The notes under the pieces are model-generated. The model ran no database searches and had not been told where the DNA came from. It saw only the letters and a list, made by a program, of their open reading frames with translations. From Microvirga splendida (GTDB lineage Bacteria; Pseudomonadota; Alphaproteobacteria; Rhizobiales; Beijerinckiaceae), in contig NZ_JAELXT010000010.1 in NCBI RefSeq assembly GCF_016427565.1, forward strand, positions 87,668 to 151,667: 64,000 nt of DNA, read 5' to 3'. The translations under genes and the position numbers were made by a program. Shown here piece by piece: positions 34,253 through 43,724 of this stretch; within the stretch, counting starts at the first letter, position 1, and each line of letters opens with the position of its first letter.

Positions 34253-36321
34253 AGCAACACCCGAAGGGCTTGTCCGCGTTCGCTGACGAGGTCGGGGTCC
34301 CGATCCACGATCAGGCGGGCATCGTCCCGGGCTGCGCCGAGGAGGTCGCCGTCGACTTCCAGGCGGGCCAGCTTGAACCCCGGGGTCCCTGACTGGCGCG
34401 TGCCCAGCACCTCGCCTTCGCCGCGAAGGCGCAGATCCTCCTCGGCGATGCGGAAGCCGTCTTCCGTCTGGCGCATCATCTCGAGCCGTGCCTGAGCCAC
34501 CTGGCCCAGCGGCCCCTTGTAGACGAGGAGGCAGGTAGAGGATTTCGAGCCGCGCCCGATGCGTCCGCGGAGCTGATGGAGCTGGGCGAGGCCGAAGCGT
34601 TCCGCGTGCTCGATCACCATGATTGTGGCGTTCGGCACGTCGACGCCGACCTCGATCACGGTGGTGGAAACCAGGATCTTGGTCTCGCCTCCCGAGAACC
34701 GCTCCATGGCGGCGTCCTTGTCCTTGCCGGCCATCTTGCCGTGAACGAGCCCGACCTGATCGCCGAAGAAACCTTTGAGCATCTCGAACCGCTCCTCGGC
34801 GGCGGCGAGATCGATGGACTCGGATTCGCCCACGAGTGGGCAGACCCAATAGACCTGATCGCCATTGGCGATGGCCCGCCCAATGCCGCCGACGACCTCG
34901 TCGAGCCGGTCGATGGCGATGAGCTTTGTCGAGATGGGTTTGCGGCCCGCCGGCTTCTCGCTCAGCACCGACACGTCCATGTCGCCGAAATAGGTGAGTG
35001 CCAAGGTGCGCGGGATCGGCGTTGCGGTCATCACCAGGATGTCGACCGCCTCGCCCTTCGAGCTGAGCGCCAGCCTCTGATGCACGCCGAAACGGTGCTG
35101 CTCATCGACGACCGCGACGCCCAGATCGTGGAAGGCGACGCCTTCCTGAAACAACGCATGGGTGCCGACCGCGATCTGGACGCTGCCGTCGGCAAGGCCT
35201 GCCAGAATCGTCCGGCGTGCGACGCCTTTCTCACGCCCCGTCAGGAGCGCGATGGTAAGCCCCGCCTGTTCCGCCATAGGCGCAAGCCGCTCATAGTGCT
35301 GGCGGGCGAGGATTTCGGTGGGCGCCATCATGGCGGCCTGACGCCCGGCCTCGATGGCGCTCGCCATGGTCAGCAGGCCCACCACGGTCTTGCCGGAGCC
35401 GACATCGCCCTGGAGCAGCCGTAGCATCTTCTTGTCGGAGACCAGATCGTGGCGGATGTCCTCCACGGCCTTTGCCTGCGAGGACGTGAGGCCGAAGGGC
35501 AGGGCGGCCTTCAGGCGCTCGACCAGCTGCCCGTCGCCGGCATTCACCCGGCCGGGCAGGCGGCGCATGCGGCTGCGCACCAGGGCGAGGGCGAGCTGGG
35601 AGGCCAGCAGTTCGTCGTAAGCAAGGCGCCGGCGCGGGGCGGACTTGGCAAGGGCGTCCTCGGACAGCTGAGCGGCATTGTCGGGCCGATGGAGGGCAAA
35701 GAGCGATTGCCGGAAGTCCGGCAGAGCGTTGCGATCCATCCAGGCGGGATCCTGCCATTCGGGCAGGTGCGGGGCCTTTTCGAGGGCTGCACCGATGTAC
35801 TTGGCCACCATGCGCGAGGAGAGACCCTCGGTGAGCCCGTAGACAGCCTCGACCGCAGGCAGATTCTCGATGCCGCGCTCGTCGAGGATGCGGTCCGGAT
35901 GGACCATCTGGCGACGCCCGTCCCACAGCTCGATCTTGCCGGAGACGTATCGCCGCTCGCCGACGGGAAGAACCTTCTCGAGGCGTGCCTTCTGGCCGTT
36001 GAAGAAGATCAGGGTGACGTCACCGGTCTCGTCCTCCACGAGGATCCGGTAAGGCGCCCGGCGGCCGGGCGGTGGCGGGCGGTGCGCGACGACGCTGACG
36101 GAGAGCGTGACCGGCTCCCCGACGGGCGCATCGGCAATGGAGCCCTTCATCTCCCGCGAGACGCCGCTGGTCGGAACATGGAACAGGAGATCAACGACAC
36201 GCGTGGGCCTACCCGGCTCGCCGAGCAGCCGGTCGAGCAGGGGCGCGATCTTCGGGCCGACGCCGGGCAGGGTGTTGGCCGGGGCGAAGAGCGGATCGAG
36301 AATGGAAGGACGCAGTGACAT
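34204..36321 (-). CDS. recG: ATP-dependent DNA helicase RecG
   Basis: 705 residues. N-terminal wedge/OB domain starts with PLFAPANTLPGVGPKIAPLLDRL and includes GKIELWDGRRQMVHPD. The SF2 motor has Walker A QGDVGSGKTVVGLL, AVVDEQHRFGVHQR (DEQH box), MTATPIPRTLALT and QLRGRIGRG, followed by the C-terminal helix-hairpin (TRQSGTPGFKLA). It reverses stalled forks and processes Holliday junctions. It is divergent from sdhE and mfd, a pattern I associate with Hyphomicrobiales. Its 3' end overlaps the GNAT gene. Confidence 0.96.
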   Translation of the reverse strand: MSLRPSILDPLFAPANTLPGVGPKIAPLLDRLLGEPGRPTRVVDLLFHVPTSGVSREMKGSIADAPVGEPVTLSVSVVAHRPPPPGRRAPYRILVEDETGDVTLIFFNGQKARLEKVLPVGERRYVSGKIELWDGRRQMVHPDRILDERGIENLPAVEAVYGLTEGLSSRMVAKYIGAALEKAPHLPEWQDPAWMDRNALPDFRQSLFALHRPDNAAQLSEDALAKSAPRRRLAYDELLASQLALALVRSRMRRLPGRVNAGDGQLVERLKAALPFGLTSSQAKAVEDIRHDLVSDKKMLRLLQGDVGSGKTVVGLLTMASAIEAGRQAAMMAPTEILARQHYERLAPMAEQAGLTIALLTGREKGVARRTILAGLADGSVQIAVGTHALFQEGVAFHDLGVAVVDEQHRFGVHQRLALSSKGEAVDILVMTATPIPRTLALTYFGDMDVSVLSEKPAGRKPISTKLIAIDRLDEVVGGIGRAIANGDQVYWVCPLVGESESIDLAAAEERFEMLKGFFGDQVGLVHGKMAGKDKDAAMERFSGGETKILVSTTVIEVGVDVPNATIMVIEHAERFGLAQLHQLRGRIGRGSKSSTCLLVYKGPLGQVAQARLEMMRQTEDGFRIAEEDLRLRGEGEVLGTRQSGTPGFKLARLEVDGDLLGAARDDARLIVDRDPDLVSERGQALRVLLYLFERDSAIRLLRAG

Positions 36322-36409
36322 TCAAATGGGTAGCAACTGGGAGGGAGATGGTTATATAGCGGCCAAGCCGCCCGGTGGCGACGCAATCTTACCAGATCGG
36401 AGCATTGTC

Positions 36410-36706
36410 ATGAGCGGCACGACCCGCAGCAGCGCCGGACTCGACCCCCGCCGCAGGCAGATCCTCTATCGCTCCTGGCACCGGGGCATGCGGGAGATGG
36501 ACCTGATCATGGGCCGCTTTGCCGATGCGGAGATCGGGGAGCTCTCCGAAGAGGATCTGGCCGAGTTCGAGCGCCTCATCGAGGTGACCGACCGCGACCT
36601 GCTCGGCTGGATCACCGGCGAGATCGAGACTCCCTCGAACTACGACACCCCCCTGTTCCGGCGCCTGAAGGCCTTCCATACCCACACGTCGCCGATCCAC
36701 AGCTGA
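36410..36706 (+). CDS. sdhE: FAD assembly factor SdhE (succinate dehydrogenase assembly factor 2)
   Basis: 98 residues. The family signature is complete: RRQILYRSWHRGMREMDLIMG (with the flavin-interacting RGMREMD), then LSEEDLAEFERLIEVTDRDLLGWI. It promotes covalent attachment of FAD to the succinate dehydrogenase flavoprotein in the cytoplasm. The start ATG at 36410 was chosen because homology begins just after it, though the frame is open upstream towards recG. Located between recG (divergent) and mfd (84 bases downstream), a usual place in related genomes. Confidence 0.92.
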   Translation: MSGTTRSSAGLDPRRRQILYRSWHRGMREMDLIMGRFADAEIGELSEEDLAEFERLIEVTDRDLLGWITGEIETPSNYDTPLFRRLKAFHTHTSPIHS

Positions 36707-36790
36707 CGGGAGAACCGTCTCCTACTCTTGTCCGGCCGAACCGGGCGGAATCGCCCGCGTTCCTCTTGATCTCTGACTCGATAGTTCATC

Positions 36791-39700
36791 ATGAAGCCTG
36801 CCCTGACCCGCGCCCTCGATGCCCTCAAGAAGGGCCTAAGCCTGACCTTGTCCGGCGCACCGGACGGCTTCGATGCGCTCGCCGTCGCCGATCTTGCGCG
36901 CGGCCTCTCGGGGCTGGTGGAGGGCCCGGCCGTTCTGGTCCATGTGGCCCGTGACGGTCAGCGGCAGCAGAATTTCGCCAACAGCCTCGGCTTCATCGCG
37001 CCCGAGATCGAGATCCTGACCTTCCCGGCCTGGGACTGCCAGCCCTACGACCGGGTCTCGCCCAATGCGGCCATCACGGCGCAGCGCATGACGACCCTCG
37101 CGCGGCTCGCCCGGTCCAAGACCTCCGAGGACAAGCCGCGCATCCTCTCGACCACGGTGAACGCCCTCGTCCAGCGCGTTCCGCCGAAGGCGCGCATCGC
37201 CGCCGAGACCTTCTCGGCCGCGCCCGGCAACGTGGTCGACACGACCCAGCTGATCAACTGGCTTGAGGCCAACGGCTTCCTGCGCACCGGCACCGTGCGC
37301 GACACCGGCGAGTATGCGGTCCGTGGCGGCATCATCGACCTCTTCCCGGCAGGACTGCCCAACCCGGTCCGCCTCGACTTCTTCGGGGATGCGCTGGAAT
37401 CGATCCGCGCCTTCGACCCGGAGAGCCAGCGGACCATCGGCACCCTGCGCTCCCTCGACCTCGTGCCCATGAGCGAGGTGCAGCTGACCACCGAGAGCAT
37501 CAAGCGTTTTCGGCAGGCCTATGTGGCGGCTTTCGGCGCGCCCACCCGCGACGACAGGCTGTACGAGACGATCAGCGAGGGGCGGCGCTATCCGGGCCTC
37601 GAGCACTGGATGCCGCTCTTTCACGATCACCTCGACACGCTTTTCGATTACCTGCCGGGCATTCCGGTGGTCTTCGATGCCCTGGCGGACGATGCCGCGG
37701 CCGAGCGCCTTGCCCAGGTGAAGGACTATTACGACGCCCGCCGCGAGGGCATGGGCCAGAACCAGGCCGGCGTGGCGCCCTACCGCCCGCTGCCGCCGGA
37801 CGCGCTCTACTTCAAGCCGGAGGAATGGTCGGAGCGCACGGCCTCGCTGCCGCTGGCGCGGCTGACACCGTTCGCCGTGCCGGAATCGGCGGGGCGCATG
37901 GTTGTCGACTGCGAGGCGCGACAGGGCCGCAACTTCATCGCCGAGCGGGCGGACGAGAACGCCAACGTGTTCGAGGCGGTGATCCGCCATATCCGCGATC
38001 TCCAGGCCGCCAAGAAGCGCGTGATGCTGGGCGCCTGGTCGGAAGGCTCGCGCGAGCGGCTCTGCCATGTGCTGCAGGACCACGATCTGCGCCAGACCAA
38101 GCCGATTGCGCGGTTCTCCGAGGCGCAAGCCTATCCGCGAAACGAGATCACGGTGGGCATCTGGCCCCTGGAATCCGGCTTCGAGACGGCCGATCTTGCC
38201 GTCATCAGCGAACAGGACATCCTCGGGGACCGTCTGGTGCGCCAGAAGCGCAAGTCCAAGCGGCCGCAGGATTTCCTCACCGAAGTAGCGGCGCTGACGC
38301 CGGGCGATCTCGTGGTGCACGTGGATCACGGCATCGGGCGCTTCGAGGGGCTCAAGACCATCGAGGCGGCAGGCGCCCCGCACGACTGCCTTGAGCTGCA
38401 CTATGCCGGCGGCGACCGGCTTTTCCTGCCGGTGGAGAACATCGAGCTTCTGACCCGCTACGGGTCCGAGGAGACCGAGGTCCAGCTCGACAAGCTCGGC
38501 GGCGGAGCCTGGCAGGCCCGCAAGGCGCGGATGAAGCAGCGCATCCGCGAGATGGCGGGCGCGCTCATGAAGATCGCCGCCGCCCGCATCCTTAAGGACG
38601 CCCCGCGCCTGACGCCGCCGGAAGGCCTCTACGACGAGTTCGCCGCCCGCTTCCCCTATGACGAGACCGAAGACCAGCTCAACGCCATCGAGGCTGTGCT
38701 GGACGACATGGGCTCCGGACGCCCCATGGACCGCCTCGTGTGCGGCGACGTGGGTTTCGGCAAGACCGAGGTAGCGCTGCGCGCTGCCTTCGTGGCGGCC
38801 ATGAGCGGCAAGCAGGTGGCCGTCGTGGTGCCGACGACCCTTCTGGCCCGCCAGCACTACCGGACCTTCTGCGACCGCTTCCGCGGCCTGCCGCTGAACG
38901 TGGCGCAGGCCTCCCGCTTCGTGCCCGCCGCCGAGATGAAGAAGACCAAGGAAGGGCTGACGGACGGGTCCGTCGATATCGTCATCGGCACCCACGCGCT
39001 TCTCGGCAAGGCCATCAAGTTCAAGGATATCGGCCTCATCATCATCGACGAGGAACAGCATTTCGGCGTGACCCATAAGGAGCGCCTGAAGGAGCTGCGC
39101 GCCGAGGTCCACGTCCTGACTCTCTCGGCGACGCCGATCCCGCGCACCCTGCAGCTGGCGCTCACCGGCGTGCGCGAACTCTCGCTGATCACGACACCGC
39201 CGGTGGACCGCCTGGCGGTGCGCACCTTCATCACGCCCTTCGATCCGCTCCTCGTCCGCGAGGCGCTGCTGCGCGAGCGCTACCGGGGCGGGCAGGCCTT
39301 CTACGTGGTGCCGCGCCTCGACGACCTCGGCGAGGTCAAGGCCTTCCTCGACAAGGAGGTGCCGGAGGCCAAGGTGGCGGTGGCGCACGGCCAGATGGCG
39401 GCGGGCCAGCTCGAAGACGTCATGACGGCTTTCTACGAGGGCAAGTACGACATCCTGCTTTCGACCACGATCGTGGAATCGGGCCTCGACATCCCGACCG
39501 CCAACACGCTGATCGTCCACCGGGCCGACATGTTCGGCCTGTCGCAGCTCTATCAGCTGCGCGGCCGCGTCGGGCGCTCCAAGACCCGCGCCTATGCCCT
39601 GTTCACGGTGCCGGCCAACAAGTCCCTGACGGTGCAGGCCGAGCGGCGCCTGAAGGTGCTCCAGACCCTCGACACCCTTGGCGCCGGCTTCCAGCTTGCC

Positions 39701-40312
39701 TCCCACGACCTCGACATCCGCGGCGCGGGCAACCTGCTCGGCGAGGAGCAGTCGGGTCACATCAAGGAAGTGGGCTATGAGCTCTACCAGCAGATGCTGG
39801 AGGAGGCCGTGGCCCAGCTCAAGGCCGGCATCGAAGAGCCCACCGAAGATCAGTGGTCGCCGACCATCGCGGTCGGTGCGCCGGTCATGATCCCGGAGAG
39901 CTACATCGCCGATCTGCAGCTGCGCCTCGGCCTCTACCGCCGCCTCTCGACCTTCGAGACCGACCAGGAGATCGACGCCTTCCGGGCGGAGATGGTCGAC
40001 CGGTTCGGGCCGGTGCCGTCGGAGGTCGATCAGCTTCTCAAGATCATGGCCATCAAGGTGCTCTGCCGCCGGGCCAACGTGGAGAAGGTGGATGGCGGGC
40101 CAAAGGGCATCATCATCTCGTTCCGCGACAATTCCTTCGCCAACCCGACCGGCCTCATCTCCTATGTCACCGAACAGGCCTCGTTCGCAAAGGTCCGTCC
40201 GGACATGAAAATCGTGTTCATCCGGGACATCGAGACGCCGGACGAACGCATCAAGGCGGCGACCACGATCCTGCGCAGCCTCGCCCGGATCGCGGAGAAG
40301 AAGGCCGCCTGA
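36791..40312 (+). CDS. mfd: Transcription-repair coupling factor
   Basis: 1173 residues. UvrB-like N-terminal domains (VHVARDGQRQQNFANSL, FPAWDCQPYDRVSP), the RNA polymerase interaction/Tudor domain (GDLVVHVDHGIGRFEGL), then the translocase with Walker A CGDVGFGKTEVALRAAF near residue 650, DEEQHFGVTHKERLK, LSATPIPRTLQLAL and QLRGRVGRSKTRAYAL, and a C-terminal TRCF domain. It removes RNA polymerase stalled at lesions and recruits UvrA. The stop TGA shares one base with the ATG of the serine hydrolase (TGATG), so the two may be translated together. Confidence 0.97.
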   Translation: MKPALTRALDALKKGLSLTLSGAPDGFDALAVADLARGLSGLVEGPAVLVHVARDGQRQQNFANSLGFIAPEIEILTFPAWDCQPYDRVSPNAAITAQRMTTLARLARSKTSEDKPRILSTTVNALVQRVPPKARIAAETFSAAPGNVVDTTQLINWLEANGFLRTGTVRDTGEYAVRGGIIDLFPAGLPNPVRLDFFGDALESIRAFDPESQRTIGTLRSLDLVPMSEVQLTTESIKRFRQAYVAAFGAPTRDDRLYETISEGRRYPGLEHWMPLFHDHLDTLFDYLPGIPVVFDALADDAAAERLAQVKDYYDARREGMGQNQAGVAPYRPLPPDALYFKPEEWSERTASLPLARLTPFAVPESAGRMVVDCEARQGRNFIAERADENANVFEAVIRHIRDLQAAKKRVMLGAWSEGSRERLCHVLQDHDLRQTKPIARFSEAQAYPRNEITVGIWPLESGFETADLAVISEQDILGDRLVRQKRKSKRPQDFLTEVAALTPGDLVVHVDHGIGRFEGLKTIEAAGAPHDCLELHYAGGDRLFLPVENIELLTRYGSEETEVQLDKLGGGAWQARKARMKQRIREMAGALMKIAAARILKDAPRLTPPEGLYDEFAARFPYDETEDQLNAIEAVLDDMGSGRPMDRLVCGDVGFGKTEVALRAAFVAAMSGKQVAVVVPTTLLARQHYRTFCDRFRGLPLNVAQASRFVPAAEMKKTKEGLTDGSVDIVIGTHALLGKAIKFKDIGLIIIDEEQHFGVTHKERLKELRAEVHVLTLSATPIPRTLQLALTGVRELSLITTPPVDRLAVRTFITPFDPLLVREALLRERYRGGQAFYVVPRLDDLGEVKAFLDKEVPEAKVAVAHGQMAAGQLEDVMTAFYEGKYDILLSTTIVESGLDIPTANTLIVHRADMFGLSQLYQLRGRVGRSKTRAYALFTVPANKSLTVQAERRLKVLQTLDTLGAGFQLASHDLDIRGAGNLLGEEQSGHIKEVGYELYQQMLEEAVAQLKAGIEEPTEDQWSPTIAVGAPVMIPESYIADLQLRLGLYRRLSTFETDQEIDAFRAEMVDRFGPVPSEVDQLLKIMAIKVLCRRANVEKVDGGPKGIIISFRDNSFANPTGLISYVTEQASFAKVRPDMKIVFIRDIETPDERIKAATTILRSLARIAEKKAA

Positions 40313-41232
40313 TGATCGAGGCCTGGGCTCTTGTCGAGGACGGCGTGGTGGTGAAGAGCCACGATGCCGGCCGGCTCGTGCCCTGGTGGAGCTTTACCAA
40401 GACCGTTCTAGCGGCCGCGGCGCTGGTTCTCGTCCGGGACGGCCTCGTCGGGCTCGATGAGCCCGTGGAGGACAAGCCTTACACCCTCCGGCACCTGCTG
40501 CAGCATCGCTCCGGGCTGGTGAATTACGGCGGGCTTCGCGCCTATCACGAGGCCGTCGAGCGTGGCGACGACCCCTGGCCGGTGCCGGAACTCATGCACC
40601 GGCTCGATGCGGAGAGGCTCCGCTATCGGACAGGCGAGGGGTGGGATTATTCCAATGTCGGCTATCTTATCGTCGGCCGGTTTATCGAGGCGGTTACGGG
40701 CTCTCCATTGAACGAGGCTCTACGGCGCCTCGTGTTGGGGCCGCTCGGGGTCGAGACGGCGCGCATTGCCCGAGAGCGGGACGATCTCGAGCCGGTCGCC
40801 ATGGGCAGCGCCAAGGGCTACCACCCGGGCTGGGTTTATCACGGGCTGCTGGTCGGGAGCGTCTCGGACGCCGCGCTCCTGCTCGACCGCCTGCTGGCGG
40901 ACAGCCTGCTGGCGGACAGCCTGCTGGCGGACAGCCTGCTGGCGGACAGCCTGCTGACCCCGGATTTGCTGCAAGAGATGCTCACTCCGTTCGTGCTGCC
41001 GGGACCGATCCCGGGGAGGCCCTGGCAGAGCCCGGGCTATGGGTTGGGGATCATGACAGGCGAGACGACATCGGGCCTCAGGGTCGGCGGGCACACGGGC
41101 GGAGGACCGGGCAGCACGATTGCGGTCTACCGGGGCCTGGATGGTGCAAGACCGCGGACGGCGGCCTTTTTCAGGACGAGCGAGGACGAGGCAAAAACGG
41201 AAGAGGGAGCTTTCCGGCTCCTGAAAGCCTAG
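40312..41232 (+). CDS. Beta-lactamase-fold serine hydrolase (class C-like), with internal tandem repeat
   Basis: 306 residues. SFTK near residue 30 gives the SxxK nucleophile, YSNVGYLI the Y-x-N motif, and VGGHTGGGPGS the K/H-T-G counterpart, so the active site is complete. No signal peptide is evident, hence a cytoplasmic esterase/peptidase rather than a resistance enzyme. Unusual features: it starts within the mfd stop codon, and between the catalytic motifs lies a perfect 15-bp repeat (4 copies, encoding LLADS units) that adds 20 residues to a surface helix. Its stop codon shares the CTAG (41229-41232) with the stop of the next, convergent gene. Confidence 0.83.
   Translation: MIEAWALVEDGVVVKSHDAGRLVPWWSFTKTVLAAAALVLVRDGLVGLDEPVEDKPYTLRHLLQHRSGLVNYGGLRAYHEAVERGDDPWPVPELMHRLDAERLRYRTGEGWDYSNVGYLIVGRFIEAVTGSPLNEALRRLVLGPLGVETARIARERDDLEPVAMGSAKGYHPGWVYHGLLVGSVSDAALLLDRLLADSLLADSLLADSLLADSLLTPDLLQEMLTPFVLPGPIPGRPWQSPGYGLGIMTGETTSGLRVGGHTGGGPGSTIAVYRGLDGARPRTAAFFRTSEDEAKTEEGAFRLLKA
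40891..40950 (+). repeat. Perfect in-frame 15-bp tandem repeat (4 copies)
   Basis: Four identical copies of CTGCTGGCGGACAGC at 40891, 40906, 40921 and 40936, then a partial copy CTGCTG. Each copy encodes Leu-Leu-Ala-Asp-Ser. Since copies are identical at all 15 bases, the expansion looks recent. The unit is a multiple of three, so gains or losses keep the frame. Confidence 0.95.
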
Positions 41233-41573
41233 AGGTCCGGGGCCGCGACGGCGCGGACGCTGAGTTCGTTCTGGAGCATCGTGGCGGCTCCGTTGACCCC
41301 ACCCGTGATGATCACTGGGGTTCCGCTCTCGGCGAGGTTCTTGCGCAGCCGGCGGGCGAGGTCGAGGAAGCGCTTGCGCTCTGACCAATCCGCATGGCGG
41401 GGCATCTGCAGCACCACGGCGGCCGGGCTCGGGATCAGGGCCAGAACGTCGTCGGCAGCCTCGAAGGGTGTGGTCACGCTCGCATAGCCCATGCCCGCCA
41501 GCTCGACGGACAAGGCGCCATCGGGAGCGCGCTCGCCGCTATCGACAACGAGGACCTTCGGCATTGCGTTCAT
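41229..41573 (-). CDS. Hypothetical protein, receiver-like fold suspected
   Basis: 114 residues from the ATG at 41573; an ATG at 41564 is another option, and longer starts exist up to 41621. PKVLVVDSGERAPDGALSVEL followed by alternating strands (AAVVLQMPRHAD, TPVIITGGVNGAA) recalls a receiver-type Rossmann fold, although the phospho-acceptor aspartate is not clearly in place. No other domain. Convergent with the serine hydrolase, sharing the palindromic CTAG as both stop codons. Function unknown. Confidence 0.6.
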   Translation of the reverse strand: MNAMPKVLVVDSGERAPDGALSVELAGMGYASVTTPFEAADDVLALIPSPAAVVLQMPRHADWSERKRFLDLARRLRKNLAESGTPVIITGGVNGAATMLQNELSVRAVAAPDL

Positions 41574-41693
41574 GACGATACCCTGCATTTGGACGCGACG
41601 GTGGGACAAGGAGGTACTCACCTAACGTCGAAGCACGGCATTAGTTTCATCATCTACATGAATGGAAGCTCAACAATGGGCCAAGCCGGAATG

Positions 41694-43511
41694 TCATGGG
41701 GATTTGTGCGGCTGCCGCCACCATGTATCGATGTTGGGCCCCATGAGCGGCAGCGTCTCGGGTCTGCCGAGATCGCTGCTGTAGGCAAGCCATTGATCTT
41801 TCAGATAGAACAGCGGGACGACGTAGAATCCCGACAGGAGGGTGCGGTCGAGGGCGCGGACGGCCGCGACGAAATCCTCCCGGCTCCTGGCCTCCAGGAG
41901 CGCATCGATGAGGCGGTCTATCGCAGGCGATGCTACCCCTGCGTGGTTATGGGATCCACTCCTTTGCGCTGCAGCTGAGCCCCAGCGGTTTCGCTGCTCA
42001 TTGCCCGGGGAGAGGGAGGCAGGCCAGAGCCACTGGACCATATCGAAGTCGAAGCGTCCGAGGCGCCGCCAGTACTGCACGTCGTCCACGAGCCGCACCC
42101 GCGCCTGGATGCCGATCCGGCTCAGGGATTGGGAGAAGTTGAGGGCAAGCCGCTCCTGCGAGCGGGAGTTGACCAGCATCTCGAAGGCGAAGGGCTCCCC
42201 GGAGCCCTTCCGGCGCAGGACGCCATGTTCGAGAGCCCAGCCGGCCTCGGACAGAAGTTCGAGAGCCCGTCGGGCCATGTCCCGGTCCCGGCCCGAGCCG
42301 TCGCTGGCCGGGGGCTCCCAGCGCCCTTCGAGAATGTCTTCGCGCACCGTCCCCGGGAAAGCGGCGAGCAGGGCCCGCTCCCGCTCGTCGGCAGGGTGGC
42401 CCGTCGAGGCGAGGTCGGAACCCGAGAAATAGCTGTTGGACCGGGTGAGCTGTCCGAAGAAGAGGTTGCGGTTCACCCAGTCGAAATCGAAGAGGTAGCT
42501 CAGCGCCTCGCGCACCCTCGCATCGCTGAAGAGCGGCTTTCGCGTGTTGAGGACGAATCCGTTCATGCCCTTTGGCAGCCGCGTCGCCACGGTTTCCCGG
42601 ACGATACGCCCGTCTCTCACGGCGGGAATGTCGTAGCCCATTGCCCATTGGCCCGGATCGCCTTCGATCCTGAAGTCGTAAAGTCCCGCCTTAAAAGCCT
42701 CGAACAACGTATTGGCATCGCGGTAGAAATCGTAGCGGACCTCATCGAAGTTATAGAGGCCGCGGGTGATCGGCAGATCCTCTCCCCAGTAGTCGCTGCG
42801 CCGGGTCAGCACCACCCGTTCGCCGGGCTTCACCTCGGTCAGAGCATAAGGACCCGAGCCGACCGGTGGGGTGAGGGTGGTCTTGTCGAAGGTGTCCGGA
42901 TCGGTTGCGTGAGCCGGAAACACCGACATCATCCCGATCAGGAGAGGCAACTCCCGATCGTTCGAGCCTGACAGATCGAACCGGATGCGATGCGGGTCCA
43001 GGATCTCGACCGCCTTGACCTGTCCGAAGCTCGACCGGTGGAACGGCTTGCCGCTCTTCTTCAGCATCTCGAACGAGAACCGCACGTCCTCTGCCGTGAG
43101 CGGATGACCGTCCGAAAAGCGGGCGCGGGGATCGAGATGGAAGGTGATGAAGCTCCGATCGTCCGGCATCTCCACGGCACGGGCGAGCAGGCCGTAGATC
43201 GTGAAGGGCTCATCGGCGGAGCGCATCATGAGGGGCTGGACCACGTAGCGCGGCACCACGTCCGGCGCGACGCCGAGAACGATCAGGGGATTGAGACTGT
43301 CGAAGGTGCCCTGCAGGGCCAGCGTGATTCGTCCGCCCTTCGGGGCCTGCGGGTTCGCATAGGGCAGGTGCTCGAAGCCAGGAGCGAGCGCGGGCTCCCC
43401 ATGCATCGCGATGCCATGCCGCAGCGTCGCCGCCTCGTCGGCGGCAGCGGTGGAGGCCGGCAGCGCGAGAGCGGCGAAAAACAGCAGATTTCTGATAAGC
43501 CCGCGGCCCAT
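41694..43511 (-). CDS. Family 5 extracellular solute-binding protein (YejA-like)
   Basis: 605 residues from the ATG at 43511, which begins a Sec signal peptide (RGLIRNLLFFAALALPASTAAADE). The mature part has the SBP family 5 layout: YANPQAPKGGRITLALQGTFDSLNPL, typical of YejA microcin/peptide binders, DGHPLTAEDVRFSFEML, and VREALSYLFDFDWVNRNLFFGQ. It should bind oligopeptides in the periplasm for an ABC importer. The cognate yejBEF permease genes are not adjacent: upstream is ialB, downstream a hypothetical, so they must lie elsewhere. It is divergent from ialB across about 210 bases. Confidence 0.85.
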   Translation of the reverse strand: MGRGLIRNLLFFAALALPASTAAADEAATLRHGIAMHGEPALAPGFEHLPYANPQAPKGGRITLALQGTFDSLNPLIVLGVAPDVVPRYVVQPLMMRSADEPFTIYGLLARAVEMPDDRSFITFHLDPRARFSDGHPLTAEDVRFSFEMLKKSGKPFHRSSFGQVKAVEILDPHRIRFDLSGSNDRELPLLIGMMSVFPAHATDPDTFDKTTLTPPVGSGPYALTEVKPGERVVLTRRSDYWGEDLPITRGLYNFDEVRYDFYRDANTLFEAFKAGLYDFRIEGDPGQWAMGYDIPAVRDGRIVRETVATRLPKGMNGFVLNTRKPLFSDARVREALSYLFDFDWVNRNLFFGQLTRSNSYFSGSDLASTGHPADERERALLAAFPGTVREDILEGRWEPPASDGSGRDRDMARRALELLSEAGWALEHGVLRRKGSGEPFAFEMLVNSRSQERLALNFSQSLSRIGIQARVRLVDDVQYWRRLGRFDFDMVQWLWPASLSPGNEQRNRWGSAAAQRSGSHNHAGVASPAIDRLIDALLEARSREDFVAAVRALDRTLLSGFYVVPLFYLKDQWLAYSSDLGRPETLPLMGPNIDTWWRQPHKSP

Positions 43512-43724
43512 GGCTCTCCCGGTGCGCGTTTCCACCCGAGCAATGTTGTACAGAATTTTACCCAGGGTGACTGGAAACCTACCACATGAAAGGTTAAAGG
43601 AGCGCCACGCGTCTTGTCTTCGCCACATTGGGCAAGGATTTGACCACGTCATCACAGGTTAAGAACGCGCCGGATCAACGGCCACTTCGAAAGCCGACCT
43701 TTCGACTGAAGAGGATCTAACGAT

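Noticed and set aside
36836..39760. 974-residue open frame on the strand opposite mfd
   Set aside because: It lies entirely antisense to the well-recognised mfd gene, has histidine/arginine/glycine-rich composition without domains, and results from the GC-rich codon bias.
40891..40950. Tandem repeat considered as a CRISPR-like array
   Set aside because: Units are contiguous 15-mers without spacers and are in frame within a coding sequence.
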